Positions 8,962-17,969 of a DNA stretch of 64,000 nucleotides are shown here, piece by piece (position 1 is the stretch's first letter; each line of letters opens with the position of its first letter). The stretch comes from Aquiflexum balticum DSM 16537 (lineage in GTDB: Bacteria > Bacteroidota > Bacteroidia > Cytophagales > Cyclobacteriaceae). The stretch covers positions 2,870,001 through 2,934,000 of the forward strand of contig NZ_LT838813.1 of NCBI RefSeq assembly GCF_900176595.1. The letters are read 5' to 3'. Below the pieces are notes generated by a model. It did not search any database, had not been told where the DNA came from, and saw only the letters and a list, made by a program, of their open reading frames with translations. The position numbers were made by a program, and so were the translations under genes.

Positions 8962-10191
8962 TTAGAAAAACCGGAATCCGGCTCTAAATCCCCACCACCA
9001 TTGACTGGAAATATTTTCAGGGTGGGCCCTTTCATTGCGGATCCGGGTATTGGTATATAGTTCTGGATGGCCGTCAAAAGAATCGTCAAATACTCTGAAA
9101 TTAATTGTAGGGCCAGCGAATAGGGCGAGCTTTTTAGCCACTTGATAATCTGCGCCTACATAGAGTTTGTTGATCAGGTTAAGCGACTGTACATTTCCTT
9201 TGTTCAGTTGCTCGGAGCTCACCTCAATATTCAGGAATGTCTTTTTCCCCAATCTTGGTGAGGTTCCTACACCGTAGCCAAATGCCCAAGTGACATCTTC
9301 GTTGATTTCCGGTCTGATGCCAGCAAAAAGGATATTATAGAATTCCCTCTTTCCTGTCCGTAATGCCAGGTTTAGAGGAAGCACTTCATTGGCTCCTAAC
9401 TCGACCGTATGATAACCTGAACGGACAAAGCTGATCAGACCTACCGGAACTCCACTCATGCTGTCGGCATAGTTGAGGAGACCAAGCTGAAAGCCATTGA
9501 CTCTACTTCCATAATTAAAAGACCCAACCTGCGATCCGTTCACTTCATGGGGAGTAAAATTTGCCAAGCCTGCAATTTGAGAGCCTTCGGTGTTTATTCC
9601 CGAGAAATTGGCAAGACCTGCGATTTGAACTCCTTTGACTGATTTGGGGGTAAAGTTTGCCAAGCCGGCAAGCTGTACACCGTTTACTTCACCTGTGGTA
9701 AAATTGGTCAATCCTGCCAATTGGACTCCTTTGACGGATTGTAGATTGGAGTTGAACAAACCTGCCAACTGCACCCCGTCGACTTTTCCCCCTACCTGAT
9801 TGAATAAGCCTGCCAACTGCACCCCTGTCATGTCACCCCGGTTAATATTGAAAAGGCCTGCCATTTCAAAATCCCGGGTTCCTGCCGAATACCCACCGAG
9901 CATGTTAAAAGAAACGTCATTGATCATGTTTCCGGATTGGGTGCCATTCGTTCCTACGAAGGGAACAAATGCAAACTGTACCGATACGATGGTAGTATCC
10001 TCAGGATTGACACTAAATGGTTGGAATTTTAATGTGCTGATTTTTTCACCGATGCGGTGAAATGAAACCTTCGGTTCAACCTTTTCGAGGCTATCGGTCA
10101 GGGTTTCTCCAAGGCTTGAAAGGGCTTTTGTTTCCACAGGAGAAAGGGAAAAGAAAGCTGCTGTTGCTAAAATTTTGCTTATGGTATTCAT
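8962..10191 (-). CDS. LA_2272-family surface repeat protein with C-terminal barrel
   Basis: This 409-residue exported protein has an N-terminal hydrophobic segment and then six near-identical 16-residue repeats of the type G-V-Q-L-A-G-L-x-N, roughly residues 120-220, with shorter variants after. The C-terminal part is rich in barrel-like strands and ends in F-R-A-G-F-R-F-F, a typical outer membrane insertion signature. The repeat pattern is that of the LA_2272 surface family. Function is unknown; a surface-exposed beta-solenoid on an outer membrane anchor is the likely structure. It is closely related to the C-terminal half of the next gene upstream, and the two lie 240 bp apart in the same orientation, suggesting tandem duplication. 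Confidence 0.82.
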   Translation of the reverse strand: MNTISKILATAAFFSLSPVETKALSSLGETLTDSLEKVEPKVSFHRIGEKISTLKFQPFSVNPEDTTIVSVQFAFVPFVGTNGTQSGNMINDVSFNMLGGYSAGTRDFEMAGLFNINRGDMTGVQLAGLFNQVGGKVDGVQLAGLFNSNLQSVKGVQLAGLTNFTTGEVNGVQLAGLANFTPKSVKGVQIAGLANFSGINTEGSQIAGLANFTPHEVNGSQVGSFNYGSRVNGFQLGLLNYADSMSGVPVGLISFVRSGYHTVELGANEVLPLNLALRTGKREFYNILFAGIRPEINEDVTWAFGYGVGTSPRLGKKTFLNIEVSSEQLNKGNVQSLNLINKLYVGADYQVAKKLALFAGPTINFRVFDDSFDGHPELYTNTRIRNERAHPENISSQWWWGFRAGFRFF

Positions 10192-10431
10192 TTGTTTGGA
10201 TTAGTTTCAATCCTATGACAAACGAAAGCAAAAACACCCCTATGTGAAATGAGAAAATTTTAGAAAAAAATTTTTGATCAAAGATCAGCTCAAGTCAGTG
10301 TCCTCACTGACTTTCTGGGATTTATGAATTTTGGAAAATTCTGAATGTGTGGATTTCAATATCATCAGACATCCTTGAATTTTTGGAAATTTAATTGGCA
10401 GTGGAGACAAGCCAATGGCTTCTGTAACCCA

Positions 10432-12168
10432 TCAAAAAAACCTAAATCCCCCTCTACCGCCAATCCATATTTGGGTGGCAAGGTTTTCGGAAGGGTAGGA
10501 GTTCTCGGAAATGATTCTTGGATTGGTGTAAGTAAATAAAGTTGGATGGTCAGCATAGGAACTGTCATACACCCTTAGGTTCAGACTTGGTCCGGCGAAG
10601 AAGTGGATTTTATTTGCCAGACGAAATTCCATTCCTATGTAAAGTCTGTTGACTAGATTCAAGGCCGAGACATTACCTTTGTTAACTTGCTGGGAACTCA
10701 ATTCGATATTCAGAGCTGTTTTCTTGCCTAATAAAGGGGAGGAGCCTATCCCATAGCCAAATGCCCAAGTAGTGGAGTCCGAACTGTTTGTTCTCATTCC
10801 TGCAAAAAGCATGTTGTAAAATGATCTTGTGCCAGAACGCAGTGACAGATTCAAAGGCAGCATTTCATCCGCCCCGATCTCGACCTGATGGTAACCTTTT
10901 CTCACAAAACTGATCAGACCAATCTGGGCACCCTTTAAACTGTCAGCATAATTGAAAAGTCCGATTTGGGTACCTTTGACATTGCGTCCCACGTTCAGTA
11001 AACCTGCCATCTGTACACCATCAACATCCCTGTTGGCATAATTGGCTAATCCGGCTAATTGGAATCCGCGAAAATCGGAGGTCCCAAGGTTTATCAGTCC
11101 CGCCAACTGAAAACCCTTTACATTTCCCGTACTGAAATTGATCAATCCTGCAACTTGTGCAGCATTCACCGAATCCAGTACAGCATTTGTCAATCCTGCC
11201 AATTGGAATCCTTTGACGGTTCCGCTGACCTGATTTAATAGACCTGCAACCTGTATAGACTTAACATTTCCTTTATTGAGATTGAATAATCCTCCAAACT
11301 CCAGTTTGTTGGTGCCTCCAGAAAAGCCTCCGAAGATGTTGAGAGAATAATCATTGACCACATTTCCCGAAAGCTTTCTATTTGTTCCCACGAATGGAAT
11401 CAAGGAAACCTGAAATCCCCGATGCAGTGTATCGCTCATATTGTCCATATTGGTAAAAGCCACTGACTTTTTGGTCCAAACCCAAAAATCTTTCATAGGT
11501 TCTGCTATACTTTTGCCAACTTCACCAAGATCAACTTCTTTGGTTTTGAGCAAGACCTTTTGGAAAGTGGATTGTTTTTCGTCTATCAAAAGTGTGTCGG
11601 TATAGGATTGACTGTTGATGACCAATTTGAGGTCCTCTGTGGGATTTTTTACCGACAACTGGAAATAGCCAAACTCATCCGTCAAGGAAGATTTCAAGGT
11701 AATCGGGTCATAAACGGTCGCATTTCGGACAGCTTTACCTGTACTTTCATCCACGATATAGCCACTGATGACCAAGTTCTTGGGGGAATCTGGTTTTGGA
11801 GTGAGTATGATATACACACCTTTCTGTTTGATATCCACTTGACCTTCCAACACAGTTTCCAAAACTTCCCTCAAAGGTTTGCTAGAAAAATCAGCGGTCA
11901 CATTTCTATTTACATTGATAGCGGAAGAACTGTAGGAAAATGACGTTCCTGTCTCTTGGGATAAGCGCCGGAGGAAAGTTTCAAGCGGTTCGTTTTTGGC
12001 CGAAATGGAAATTTTTTTCTCCAAAGTAGGAATCTGTTGTCCGAAAGCCAATGAAGAAAATAAGAAAAGGAAGAGCACTAATATTACCCAATAATAGGCC
12101 TTTCCTTGGGTTTGAATTGAAGTATTAAAAGCAGCCATCCCCAGAGATTTTGATTTGGGAACCTTCAT
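10432..12168 (-). CDS. STN-domain plus carboxypeptidase-regulatory domain fused to LA_2272-type surface repeats
   Basis: Domain order in this 578-residue protein: signal anchor (about 25-43), STN domain (about 50-125, containing S-Y-S-S-S-A-I-N-V and P-L-R-E-V-L-E), carboxypeptidase-regulatory-like domain (about 133-205, I-S-G-Y-I-V-D-E), 16-residue repeats of the G-F-Q-L-A-G-L type (about 290-430), and a C-terminal barrel ending in G-G-R-G-G-F-R-F-F. STN domains normally sit on TonB-dependent receptors and pass a signal to a FecR protein in the periplasm. Here no receptor plug or 22-strand barrel is present. Its start overlaps the upstream fecR-like gene by 44 bp, so expression is coupled. 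A second ATG at 12138 is an alternative start. Confidence 0.85.
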   Translation of the reverse strand: MKVPKSKSLGMAAFNTSIQTQGKAYYWVILVLFLFLFSSLAFGQQIPTLEKKISISAKNEPLETFLRRLSQETGTSFSYSSSAINVNRNVTADFSSKPLREVLETVLEGQVDIKQKGVYIILTPKPDSPKNLVISGYIVDESTGKAVRNATVYDPITLKSSLTDEFGYFQLSVKNPTEDLKLVINSQSYTDTLLIDEKQSTFQKVLLKTKEVDLGEVGKSIAEPMKDFWVWTKKSVAFTNMDNMSDTLHRGFQVSLIPFVGTNRKLSGNVVNDYSLNIFGGFSGGTNKLEFGGLFNLNKGNVKSIQVAGLLNQVSGTVKGFQLAGLTNAVLDSVNAAQVAGLINFSTGNVKGFQLAGLINLGTSDFRGFQLAGLANYANRDVDGVQMAGLLNVGRNVKGTQIGLFNYADSLKGAQIGLISFVRKGYHQVEIGADEMLPLNLSLRSGTRSFYNMLFAGMRTNSSDSTTWAFGYGIGSSPLLGKKTALNIELSSQQVNKGNVSALNLVNRLYIGMEFRLANKIHFFAGPSLNLRVYDSSYADHPTLFTYTNPRIISENSYPSENLATQIWIGGRGGFRFF

Positions 12169-13102
12169 CAGATACTTCTAGACCAAGTGTTTCGGCGATT
12201 ATTCCAAGGATCGTATCTAGGTCTTCATTCTCAAAAGCTACCGTCAACCTACAACCGGAAATATCTCCTTCCATGACGATTTTTTTGCCATATACTTCGG
12301 AAAGACTGTTAAGTACCTGACCGAGTTCCTCTTCCTGAAATGTAAAAGACCTTGTGACAAATGCCGCAACATTGGGATCAGCTTCCAACTTGGAAAAAGT
12401 GTTCAGGTTTTTGTCATAAGTCCCTTTTTCTCCCGCTGAGAGCGAAATGCCTTCCATATTTTCTTTATAAAACCTGACCCTTCCTTCTTGCACTGTGACT
12501 TCAACAATGGCACTATTGGGAAAAGCTTTGACATGAAAAACCGTCCCTATATCCTCAATCTGCAGTTCGCCTGTTTGGACCGTCCAATTTACTTTTTTGG
12601 AATCGGGGATATTGATCAAAGCCTCTCCTGACAAATGGATGGTTCCTGTTTTTTTTCTTTCGTCGTAATCGACCCTTACATCTGAGTTTTTGTTAAGTGA
12701 AATTTCTGTCAGGTCAGGCATCCTCTGGGTGACTGCTATCAAGTCAGCGGTGAAATTGAATTCCTGATTTTGGGAAGATTGTCGGATAGAGTAAAAAATG
12801 AAAGTAAAAGCAAAAATAAGAATTAAACCGGCTGCAATTCCCCATGTCGGAAATATAAACCATGACTTTTTCTCTTTTCCATGAATCTGATTTTTCACCT
12901 TGTTCCAAGCAGCATCTGCATCAAATTCCTGTTTACCAGGCAACTGCGCTCTTTGAAAAATCAATTTGGCATCTTCCAGGTATTTTTGATTCTCATCAGA
13001 AAGTGCACACCATTCCCTCAGCTTCCGGATTTCAATCTCAGAAGCTTCACCGACAATGAATTTCCCGATCAGGTCTTCGATATGTTCCAAATTCTCGTTC
13101 AT
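12125..13102 (-). CDS. FecR-family anti-sigma factor
   Basis: This 325-residue inner membrane protein has a cytoplasmic N-terminal anti-sigma segment (L-I-G-K-F-I-V-G-E-A-S-E-x-E pattern, residues 11-25), one membrane span (about 83-106), a periplasmic FecR domain (about 110-215, with G-E-A-L-I-N-I-P and V-Q-E-G-R-V-R) and a C-terminal DUF4974-like region (about 255-322). It should bind the adjacent ECF sigma factor and release it when an outer membrane partner signals. The start codon overlaps the sigma stop as ATGA, and its 3' end overlaps the STN gene, so the three genes form one operon. Confidence 0.92.
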   Translation of the reverse strand: MNENLEHIEDLIGKFIVGEASEIEIRKLREWCALSDENQKYLEDAKLIFQRAQLPGKQEFDADAAWNKVKNQIHGKEKKSWFIFPTWGIAAGLILIFAFTFIFYSIRQSSQNQEFNFTADLIAVTQRMPDLTEISLNKNSDVRVDYDERKKTGTIHLSGEALINIPDSKKVNWTVQTGELQIEDIGTVFHVKAFPNSAIVEVTVQEGRVRFYKENMEGISLSAGEKGTYDKNLNTFSKLEADPNVAAFVTRSFTFQEEELGQVLNSLSEVYGKKIVMEGDISGCRLTVAFENEDLDTILGIIAETLGLEVSDEGSQIKISGDGCF

Positions 13103-13680
13103 GGTTCCAATAGCCTTCCTATCAATATGGTGATCAATGGCAAATAATCTTTCAATTGAATGCGCATCAGTTTCAAGGCTTTTCCCATTTGATTTTCAAC
13201 TGTTTTGACTGACAATTGTAATTGTGCGGCGATTTCTTGGTATTTGAGTTCTTCAAACCTGCTCATCTTGAAAATCAACTTACATTGTTCAGGAAGGGTT
13301 TCCAAAGCTTCCTGGATTTTTGATTCAAGTTCTTTCCTGATTGCCAAGTGGTCAGATGGCTGACTTCGGGGTTCACCTTCAGCTTGGACAGTTCCTGCAT
13401 GCAATTGTCGTACTTTTTGGTGCTTGATTTCATTGAGACAGGCATTTCGGACGCTTCGGTACAAGTAGGATTTTATGGAAGTATCCACTTGAATGGTTGC
13501 TTTCTTTTCCCAAATACCAATAAAAACAGCCTGTACGGTTTCTTCAGCATCGTCCGGATCCTTGAGGAATGAAAGTGCAAAGCGGCAAAGTGGGTTATAA
13601 TGGGTTTTGAACAGCATCTCAAACGAGGCAGTATCTCCGGATTGAATGTTAGAAAAAACCTGTTGGTCTGTTGCTTGCAT
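13099..13680 (-). CDS. ECF-type RNA polymerase sigma-70 factor
   Basis: This is an extracytoplasmic-function sigma factor. Region 2 covers about residues 18-85 (F-x-x-L-F-K-T-H-Y-N-P-L-C-R-F-A, D-A-E-E-T-V-Q-A-V-F, I-K-S-Y-L-Y). Region 4 covers about 130-180 (L-P-E-Q-C-K-L-I-F, Y-Q-E-I-A-A-Q-L-Q-L-S-V-K-T-V-E helix-turn-helix). I chose the ATG at 13680; a TTG eight codons upstream would add a poor extension. It heads the operon with the FecR-type anti-sigma factor and the STN/LA_2272 protein. Its likely targets include its own operon, but no promoter motif could be assigned. Confidence 0.93.
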   Translation of the reverse strand: MQATDQQVFSNIQSGDTASFEMLFKTHYNPLCRFALSFLKDPDDAEETVQAVFIGIWEKKATIQVDTSIKSYLYRSVRNACLNEIKHQKVRQLHAGTVQAEGEPRSQPSDHLAIRKELESKIQEALETLPEQCKLIFKMSRFEELKYQEIAAQLQLSVKTVENQMGKALKLMRIQLKDYLPLITILIGRLLEP

Positions 13681-13944
13681 GAAAAATCCAATGCTTTCGT
13701 GCAAGTTAAGATTTTGGGCCTTTATATAAAAAGAAACCTGAAAAGCTGTTTACCCCTATGCAGGAAAAAAAAGTTTATATCTATCAAGTTCTTTTTTTCT
13801 CAATCTGTTTTACTTCCAATCAGATATTTATTGATACTATGTATAAATGGATGTTTTTTCAGGTCCTGTCGTTGGTGTGGTTTTCAATATGGTCAGGAAA
13901 GGATTGGATTTGGGTAAAATATAAAAGTCCAATTGATGGTGGAT

Positions 13945-14292
13945 TTAACCCCAAAAACAATAGTGTTTGTCTTCTTCGACAACATCAGTAAATTCCTGAA
14001 CAGTTTTGACATGCAGGTTGGGTTCATAGCCATGCCATTTTTGGTCTGCACGAAACCATAATATTTTCCATAGATTCTTTGTTTCCACAAAAGTTGCCTT
14101 TGCTGTAGGGAATTCCCTTTTTACTTTTGGGTTATTGAATTGAGGCCTCATCGTGAAGATGATAATACTTTGACTTTCAATTCGATACCCCACATCTACT
14201 TGGTCTCTGATATCTTCAGGTGGTCTTTTTCTATCGAGAAAGTTTTCCATGACTTCAATTATTTCCAGTGTTTGCAGGTTTTGTATAGCCAT
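13945..14292 (-). CDS. DUF3024 domain protein
   Basis: A small cytoplasmic protein of about 115 residues whose C-terminal half has the DUF3024 pattern: K-x-L-W-K-I-L-W-F-R-A-D-Q-K-W-H-x-Y-E-P, then a helix and a final C-F-W-G. The biochemical role of the family is unknown; the conserved W, H and C residues suggest ligand or nucleic acid binding, which is inference. I chose the ATG at 14292 rather than a TTG twelve codons further upstream. It appears monocistronic, between the sigma factor operon and the sugar operon. Confidence 0.75.
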   Translation of the reverse strand: MAIQNLQTLEIIEVMENFLDRKRPPEDIRDQVDVGYRIESQSIIIFTMRPQFNNPKVKREFPTAKATFVETKNLWKILWFRADQKWHGYEPNLHVKTVQEFTDVVEEDKHYCFWG

Positions 14293-14472
14293 AATTTTAC
14301 TCAGTTTGATGTTGCTTTGAATAGTCAAAGGTAGAGTTGAAGTTTCAAATCTAGACCTAAAAAAAATAGAAGCTCTGATAATATATATTTTCTTTGTGTC
14401 TCCGTGCCTTTGTGGGCTTTTCCTTTTTTTCTCCCTTTGCGTCTAAGCGTCTCCTTTGCGTAAGACTTCCTT

Positions 14473-15768
14473 TTACTTCCTCCTAAACGCAAAAACCCCC
14501 ACCACCATAAAACAAACCAAAGGCAAGACAAAGGAGAAATTCACTTCGGGAACTCCCAAGATTTTAATATCATCATAAGCAGGCCCACCGAAATCAAGGA
14601 TGACCCCTTGAAGCGTAGGCATAATGGCACCGCCCACAATCGCCATTACCAGAAAAGCTGCCCCATATTTCCCATCTTCTCCCAAACCTTCCAATGCAAT
14701 GCCATAAATGGTTGGGAACATCAAAGACATGGCTAGGGAAATACCTACAAGGGAATAAAGTCCCAACATTCCTTGGATAAATATAGCACCCAAGGTGAAG
14801 CCAACTGCCAACACTGAAAAATAGAAAAGTAATTTTGCAGGAGCGAAGTAGCGGAATAGAAAGGTACAGATCCATCTTCCTACCAAAAACAGGATCAAGG
14901 CTGAGTAGGCATAATTGACTGCAGAGGCATTGTCTATCCCCAATGTTTCCGCATATTGATAAATGTAGGTCCAGACCATGATTTGAGCGCCAACATAAAA
15001 CATCTGGGCAATGACTCCTTCTACGAATTGAGGTTTTTTTGCCAAGCGTTTCATGGATGGCCAAAAATCCAGATTCCCGTTTTTTGATTTGTTTTCAGGC
15101 ATTTTTACCATCAGGATTACCACTGCCAATGCAATGACTACCAGCCCCAACATCACGTATGGATCTCTGATCACCATCAGGTCATTGGTCCGGATGATGG
15201 ATTTGGCAGATTCATCCAAAGTATCATAAATTAAATTGCCCGAATCATCAAGATTATTGGATTGGAGGGCGTTCAGGATAAATTCTTTTGCCACAAAAAG
15301 TCCGGCCAAAGCACCCATAGGATTGAATGCCTGCGCCAGGTTTAGTCTTTGTGTGGCAGTTTCCTCCGATCCCATGGAAAGAATATAAGGATTGGCGGTA
15401 GTTTCCAAAAAAGCCAATCCAAAAGTAAGGATGTACAATGCCATGAGGAAAAAGAAATAACTTTCCCATGCAGCTGCTGGATAAAATAGCAGAGCGCCAA
15501 AAGCATATAGACCCAAACCAATCAGCACTCCGACTTTGTAGCTGTATTTTTTTATGAATATTGCGGCCGGAAGTGCCATGGTAAAGTATCCTCCATAAAA
15601 AGCCATCTGTACCAAAGAGGCCTGCACATTGTTCAATTCCAATACCCGCTTAAAAGCCGCCACCATAGGATTGGTGATGTCATTGGCAAATCCCCAAAGC
15701 GCAAAAAGGGAAGTAATCAGAATAAAAGGAAGTAGGAGGGTTTTGGGGACTAAGGTTTTTTCGGTCAT
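14473..15768 (-). CDS. Sugar MFS transporter, FucP/GluP-like
   Basis: A 12-span major facilitator of about 431 residues, close to the L-fucose permease and glucose/galactose transporter group. Telling segments are F-A-L-W-G-F-A-N-D-I-T-N-P in the first span, L-E-T-T-A-N-P-Y-I in a mid span, and Q-R-L-N-L-A-Q-A-F-N-P-x-G-A, all typical of FucP-type proton symporters. I chose the ATG at 15768 (M-T-E-K); an ATG at 15807 is possible. It is the last gene of a four-gene operon with two sugar-handling enzymes and a dioxygenase, so its substrate is probably the sugar or polyol processed by them. Confidence 0.88.
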   Translation of the reverse strand: MTEKTLVPKTLLLPFILITSLFALWGFANDITNPMVAAFKRVLELNNVQASLVQMAFYGGYFTMALPAAIFIKKYSYKVGVLIGLGLYAFGALLFYPAAAWESYFFFLMALYILTFGLAFLETTANPYILSMGSEETATQRLNLAQAFNPMGALAGLFVAKEFILNALQSNNLDDSGNLIYDTLDESAKSIIRTNDLMVIRDPYVMLGLVVIALAVVILMVKMPENKSKNGNLDFWPSMKRLAKKPQFVEGVIAQMFYVGAQIMVWTYIYQYAETLGIDNASAVNYAYSALILFLVGRWICTFLFRYFAPAKLLFYFSVLAVGFTLGAIFIQGMLGLYSLVGISLAMSLMFPTIYGIALEGLGEDGKYGAAFLVMAIVGGAIMPTLQGVILDFGGPAYDDIKILGVPEVNFSFVLPLVCFMVVGVFAFRRK

Positions 15769-15838
15769 TTGGAAGTTGTGGTTTTTAGTAAAATATAAGG
15801 AATTCATTTGGGGTATTCGCCCGGTAATCAATCGGCTA

Positions 15839-17047
15839 TCAGGCTTGATTTTTTTTATCTACCCTTTTTTCAACAATCTCCCCCGTTTCTTTATGTTTTA
15901 TGATCAGCTTTTTATCCCCGTTAGGCAAAAGTTCTTCTTTGATGAACCAATGCTCTGCATCATACTCCTTATATACAGATGGTTTTTTCAGGCCCTTTTT
16001 TCCTCTCCAAACAGGAAGTTCCACAGGTTCCCATAATTTTGTCTTGGCAGATTTATAAGCTGCATCTACAATAGCATTGACAATATAGCCATCATAAAAG
16101 GTTTCTCTGGGTTGGGTACCGTTTTCAAATGCCTCAAACATATCTATGAACATATTGGGATAACCCAGTTCATGCGCTTCGTCTCCCACAGGGAATAGCC
16201 AGCCTGCGGAAGTTTCAGCTTTTTCGGCCACATAATCATTCCCCAATCCACTGCTGAACATCTCAAATCCAGTTCTCAAAAAGGAGTTGATCCAAATGGT
16301 TCCTTCGGTTCCCATTACCTCATCTCTCAGATCCATACCACCTCTGAATGTCCAGGAAACTTCAAATTGGCCAATAGCGCCATTTTCATATTTCACCAAA
16401 CCAATGGCGTGGTCTTCAGCATCTATTGGTTTGACTTGGGTGTCTGCCCAGCACATGACTTCGACAGGCAGCACATCTTTACCGATAAAATTCCTGGCTA
16501 TTTCCACACAATGGCACCCAAGATCCAAAATAGCTCCACCACCGGCTTTTTCTAAATCCCAAAACCAATCAGAATGTGGGCCAGGATGTGTTTCCCTTGA
16601 TTTTGCCCATAATACCCGTCCAATAGCTCCTGATTCAATACTCTTTACTGATTTCAGGAATTTGGGGGTGTAACACAAATCTTCCAGGTATCCGGCAAAA
16701 ATCCCGGCCTCTTCACAAGCCAAGGTCATCCTTAATGCTTCTTCGGCAGTTCTGCCAAGGGGTTTTGTGCATAAAACCGGTTTCTTATGTTTTACGCAAA
16801 GCATGACAGCATCTTCGTGTACATAATTGGGCAGTGCAATCAACACCATATCCGTATTGGGATGGGTAATTGCCTCCTCTATACTTGTCGTAAAATGGTC
16901 TACCTGGTAATCTTCTGCAAATCTTTTGGCCGTCTCTTCCCTTCTTGCATATACTACTTTGACTGTATCTTTACCTCTCCTTCCAATAAGGGACTCAGCA
17001 TAGAATCTTCCGATAAATCCTCCTCCGAGGATGCATATATTGATCAT
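15839..17047 (-). CDS. Gfo/Idh/MocA-family oxidoreductase
   Basis: This 402-residue enzyme has an N-terminal Rossmann fold with G-G-G-F-I-G at residues 8-13 for NAD(P) and the family catalytic lysine in C-T-K-P-L-G (K95). The C-terminal part carries D-x-G-C-H-C-V-E-I-A near residue 177, the usual substrate-binding region. Family members oxidise or reduce sugars, inositols or their derivatives. No signal peptide is present, so it acts in the cytoplasm. It starts only 3 bp after the upstream TIM-barrel gene ends and lies about 70 bp before the sugar permease start. The substrate cannot be deduced; polyol or keto-sugar metabolism fits the neighbours. Confidence 0.9.
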   Translation of the reverse strand: MINICILGGGFIGRFYAESLIGRRGKDTVKVVYARREETAKRFAEDYQVDHFTTSIEEAITHPNTDMVLIALPNYVHEDAVMLCVKHKKPVLCTKPLGRTAEEALRMTLACEEAGIFAGYLEDLCYTPKFLKSVKSIESGAIGRVLWAKSRETHPGPHSDWFWDLEKAGGGAILDLGCHCVEIARNFIGKDVLPVEVMCWADTQVKPIDAEDHAIGLVKYENGAIGQFEVSWTFRGGMDLRDEVMGTEGTIWINSFLRTGFEMFSSGLGNDYVAEKAETSAGWLFPVGDEAHELGYPNMFIDMFEAFENGTQPRETFYDGYIVNAIVDAAYKSAKTKLWEPVELPVWRGKKGLKKPSVYKEYDAEHWFIKEELLPNGDKKLIIKHKETGEIVEKRVDKKNQA

Positions 17048-17050
17048 TTT

Positions 17051-17965
17051 TTAGATTTTAAATAATTTTTTGATTTCAGCGTAATTGATTTGATGGGCCT
17101 GTACTGCATCCAATTGAACAGTAGTTTTTTCTTCAAGGCATTGTTCAATGACCAAATGAGCCTTTATTCCCAGTTTGTCAATTTCCCGGACAAATCTTGG
17201 GTAATCAATATCTCCATTGGCTTGAAATGTTTCTGTCCAGAAACCATCTTTGGATTGCCTTAAATGAAAGGATACAATCCTATCGGCATACATTTTTAAG
17301 GTATCGAATACAGCCCACTGAGAATTTCCGGAGCCCCTGTACATCCAATGCACGTCCATGCAAAAATGGAGGTTTTGGGGGGAGGTGTTCTGAAGCACAT
17401 GATGGAATTCCCTTGCCCCTGCCAATAATTCCACATCGTGGGTATGGTAGGCCAATTTCATTCCCAGTCCACTGATGGCTTCTCCCAATTGCTCCAGGTG
17501 GGTACTTTGACAAAATAACTGTTCATCATTTTTTAAAGGCCCTCCGCCCCATTGGATGGGATTAGGATTGGTCACAATGATTTTCGTTCCCAGGCTTTTG
17601 GCTTTTCGCGCAATTTCCAGAATATTGTCTGTGGATTGCCTGGCCAGTTCCTCCTCATGCATTTGGCTGCCTATGTAAACTGAGGGAAGTTCAATCTTGT
17701 ATTTTTTCAAATAGGGGATGAGTTCTTCCAAATGCCTTACATCTCTTAAAGAAGGTTCAAAGCCAGGGATTTTTGTTTTTGAAAATTCCGAAAAACAACT
17801 GTCCCAATTATCTCCCCAATTTTTGCCGGCCCTACGGTAAAAAGTAACCCAGTTGTACTCATTGGCTGAAACAGGTAAACCTGACTCCTTAAATTCATTG
17901 AATTTAAATGAAGAAACCGCAATAGTTGCCATTGGCAGAATGCCCATAAAATGCCTTCTATCCAT
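17051..17965 (-). CDS. Sugar phosphate isomerase/epimerase-like TIM-barrel protein with twin-arginine N-terminus
   Basis: This 304-residue protein belongs to the xylose isomerase-like TIM-barrel group (AP endonuclease 2 superfamily). It shows A-Y-H-T-H-D near residue 169, C-M-D-V-H-W near 205 and H-L-V-I-E-Q-C near 268, positions where metal ligands usually lie. The N-terminus M-D-R-R-H-F-M-G followed by a hydrophobic stretch looks like a Tat or signal-anchor sequence, so it may act outside the cytoplasm, unlike its operon neighbours. It starts 4 bp after the dioxygenase gene ends. Substrate is unknown; isomerisation or epimerisation of a keto-sugar is the likely activity. Confidence 0.82.
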   Translation of the reverse strand: MDRRHFMGILPMATIAVSSFKFNEFKESGLPVSANEYNWVTFYRRAGKNWGDNWDSCFSEFSKTKIPGFEPSLRDVRHLEELIPYLKKYKIELPSVYIGSQMHEEELARQSTDNILEIARKAKSLGTKIIVTNPNPIQWGGGPLKNDEQLFCQSTHLEQLGEAISGLGMKLAYHTHDVELLAGAREFHHVLQNTSPQNLHFCMDVHWMYRGSGNSQWAVFDTLKMYADRIVSFHLRQSKDGFWTETFQANGDIDYPRFVREIDKLGIKAHLVIEQCLEEKTTVQLDAVQAHQINYAEIKKLFKI

Positions 17966-17969
17966 ATTT

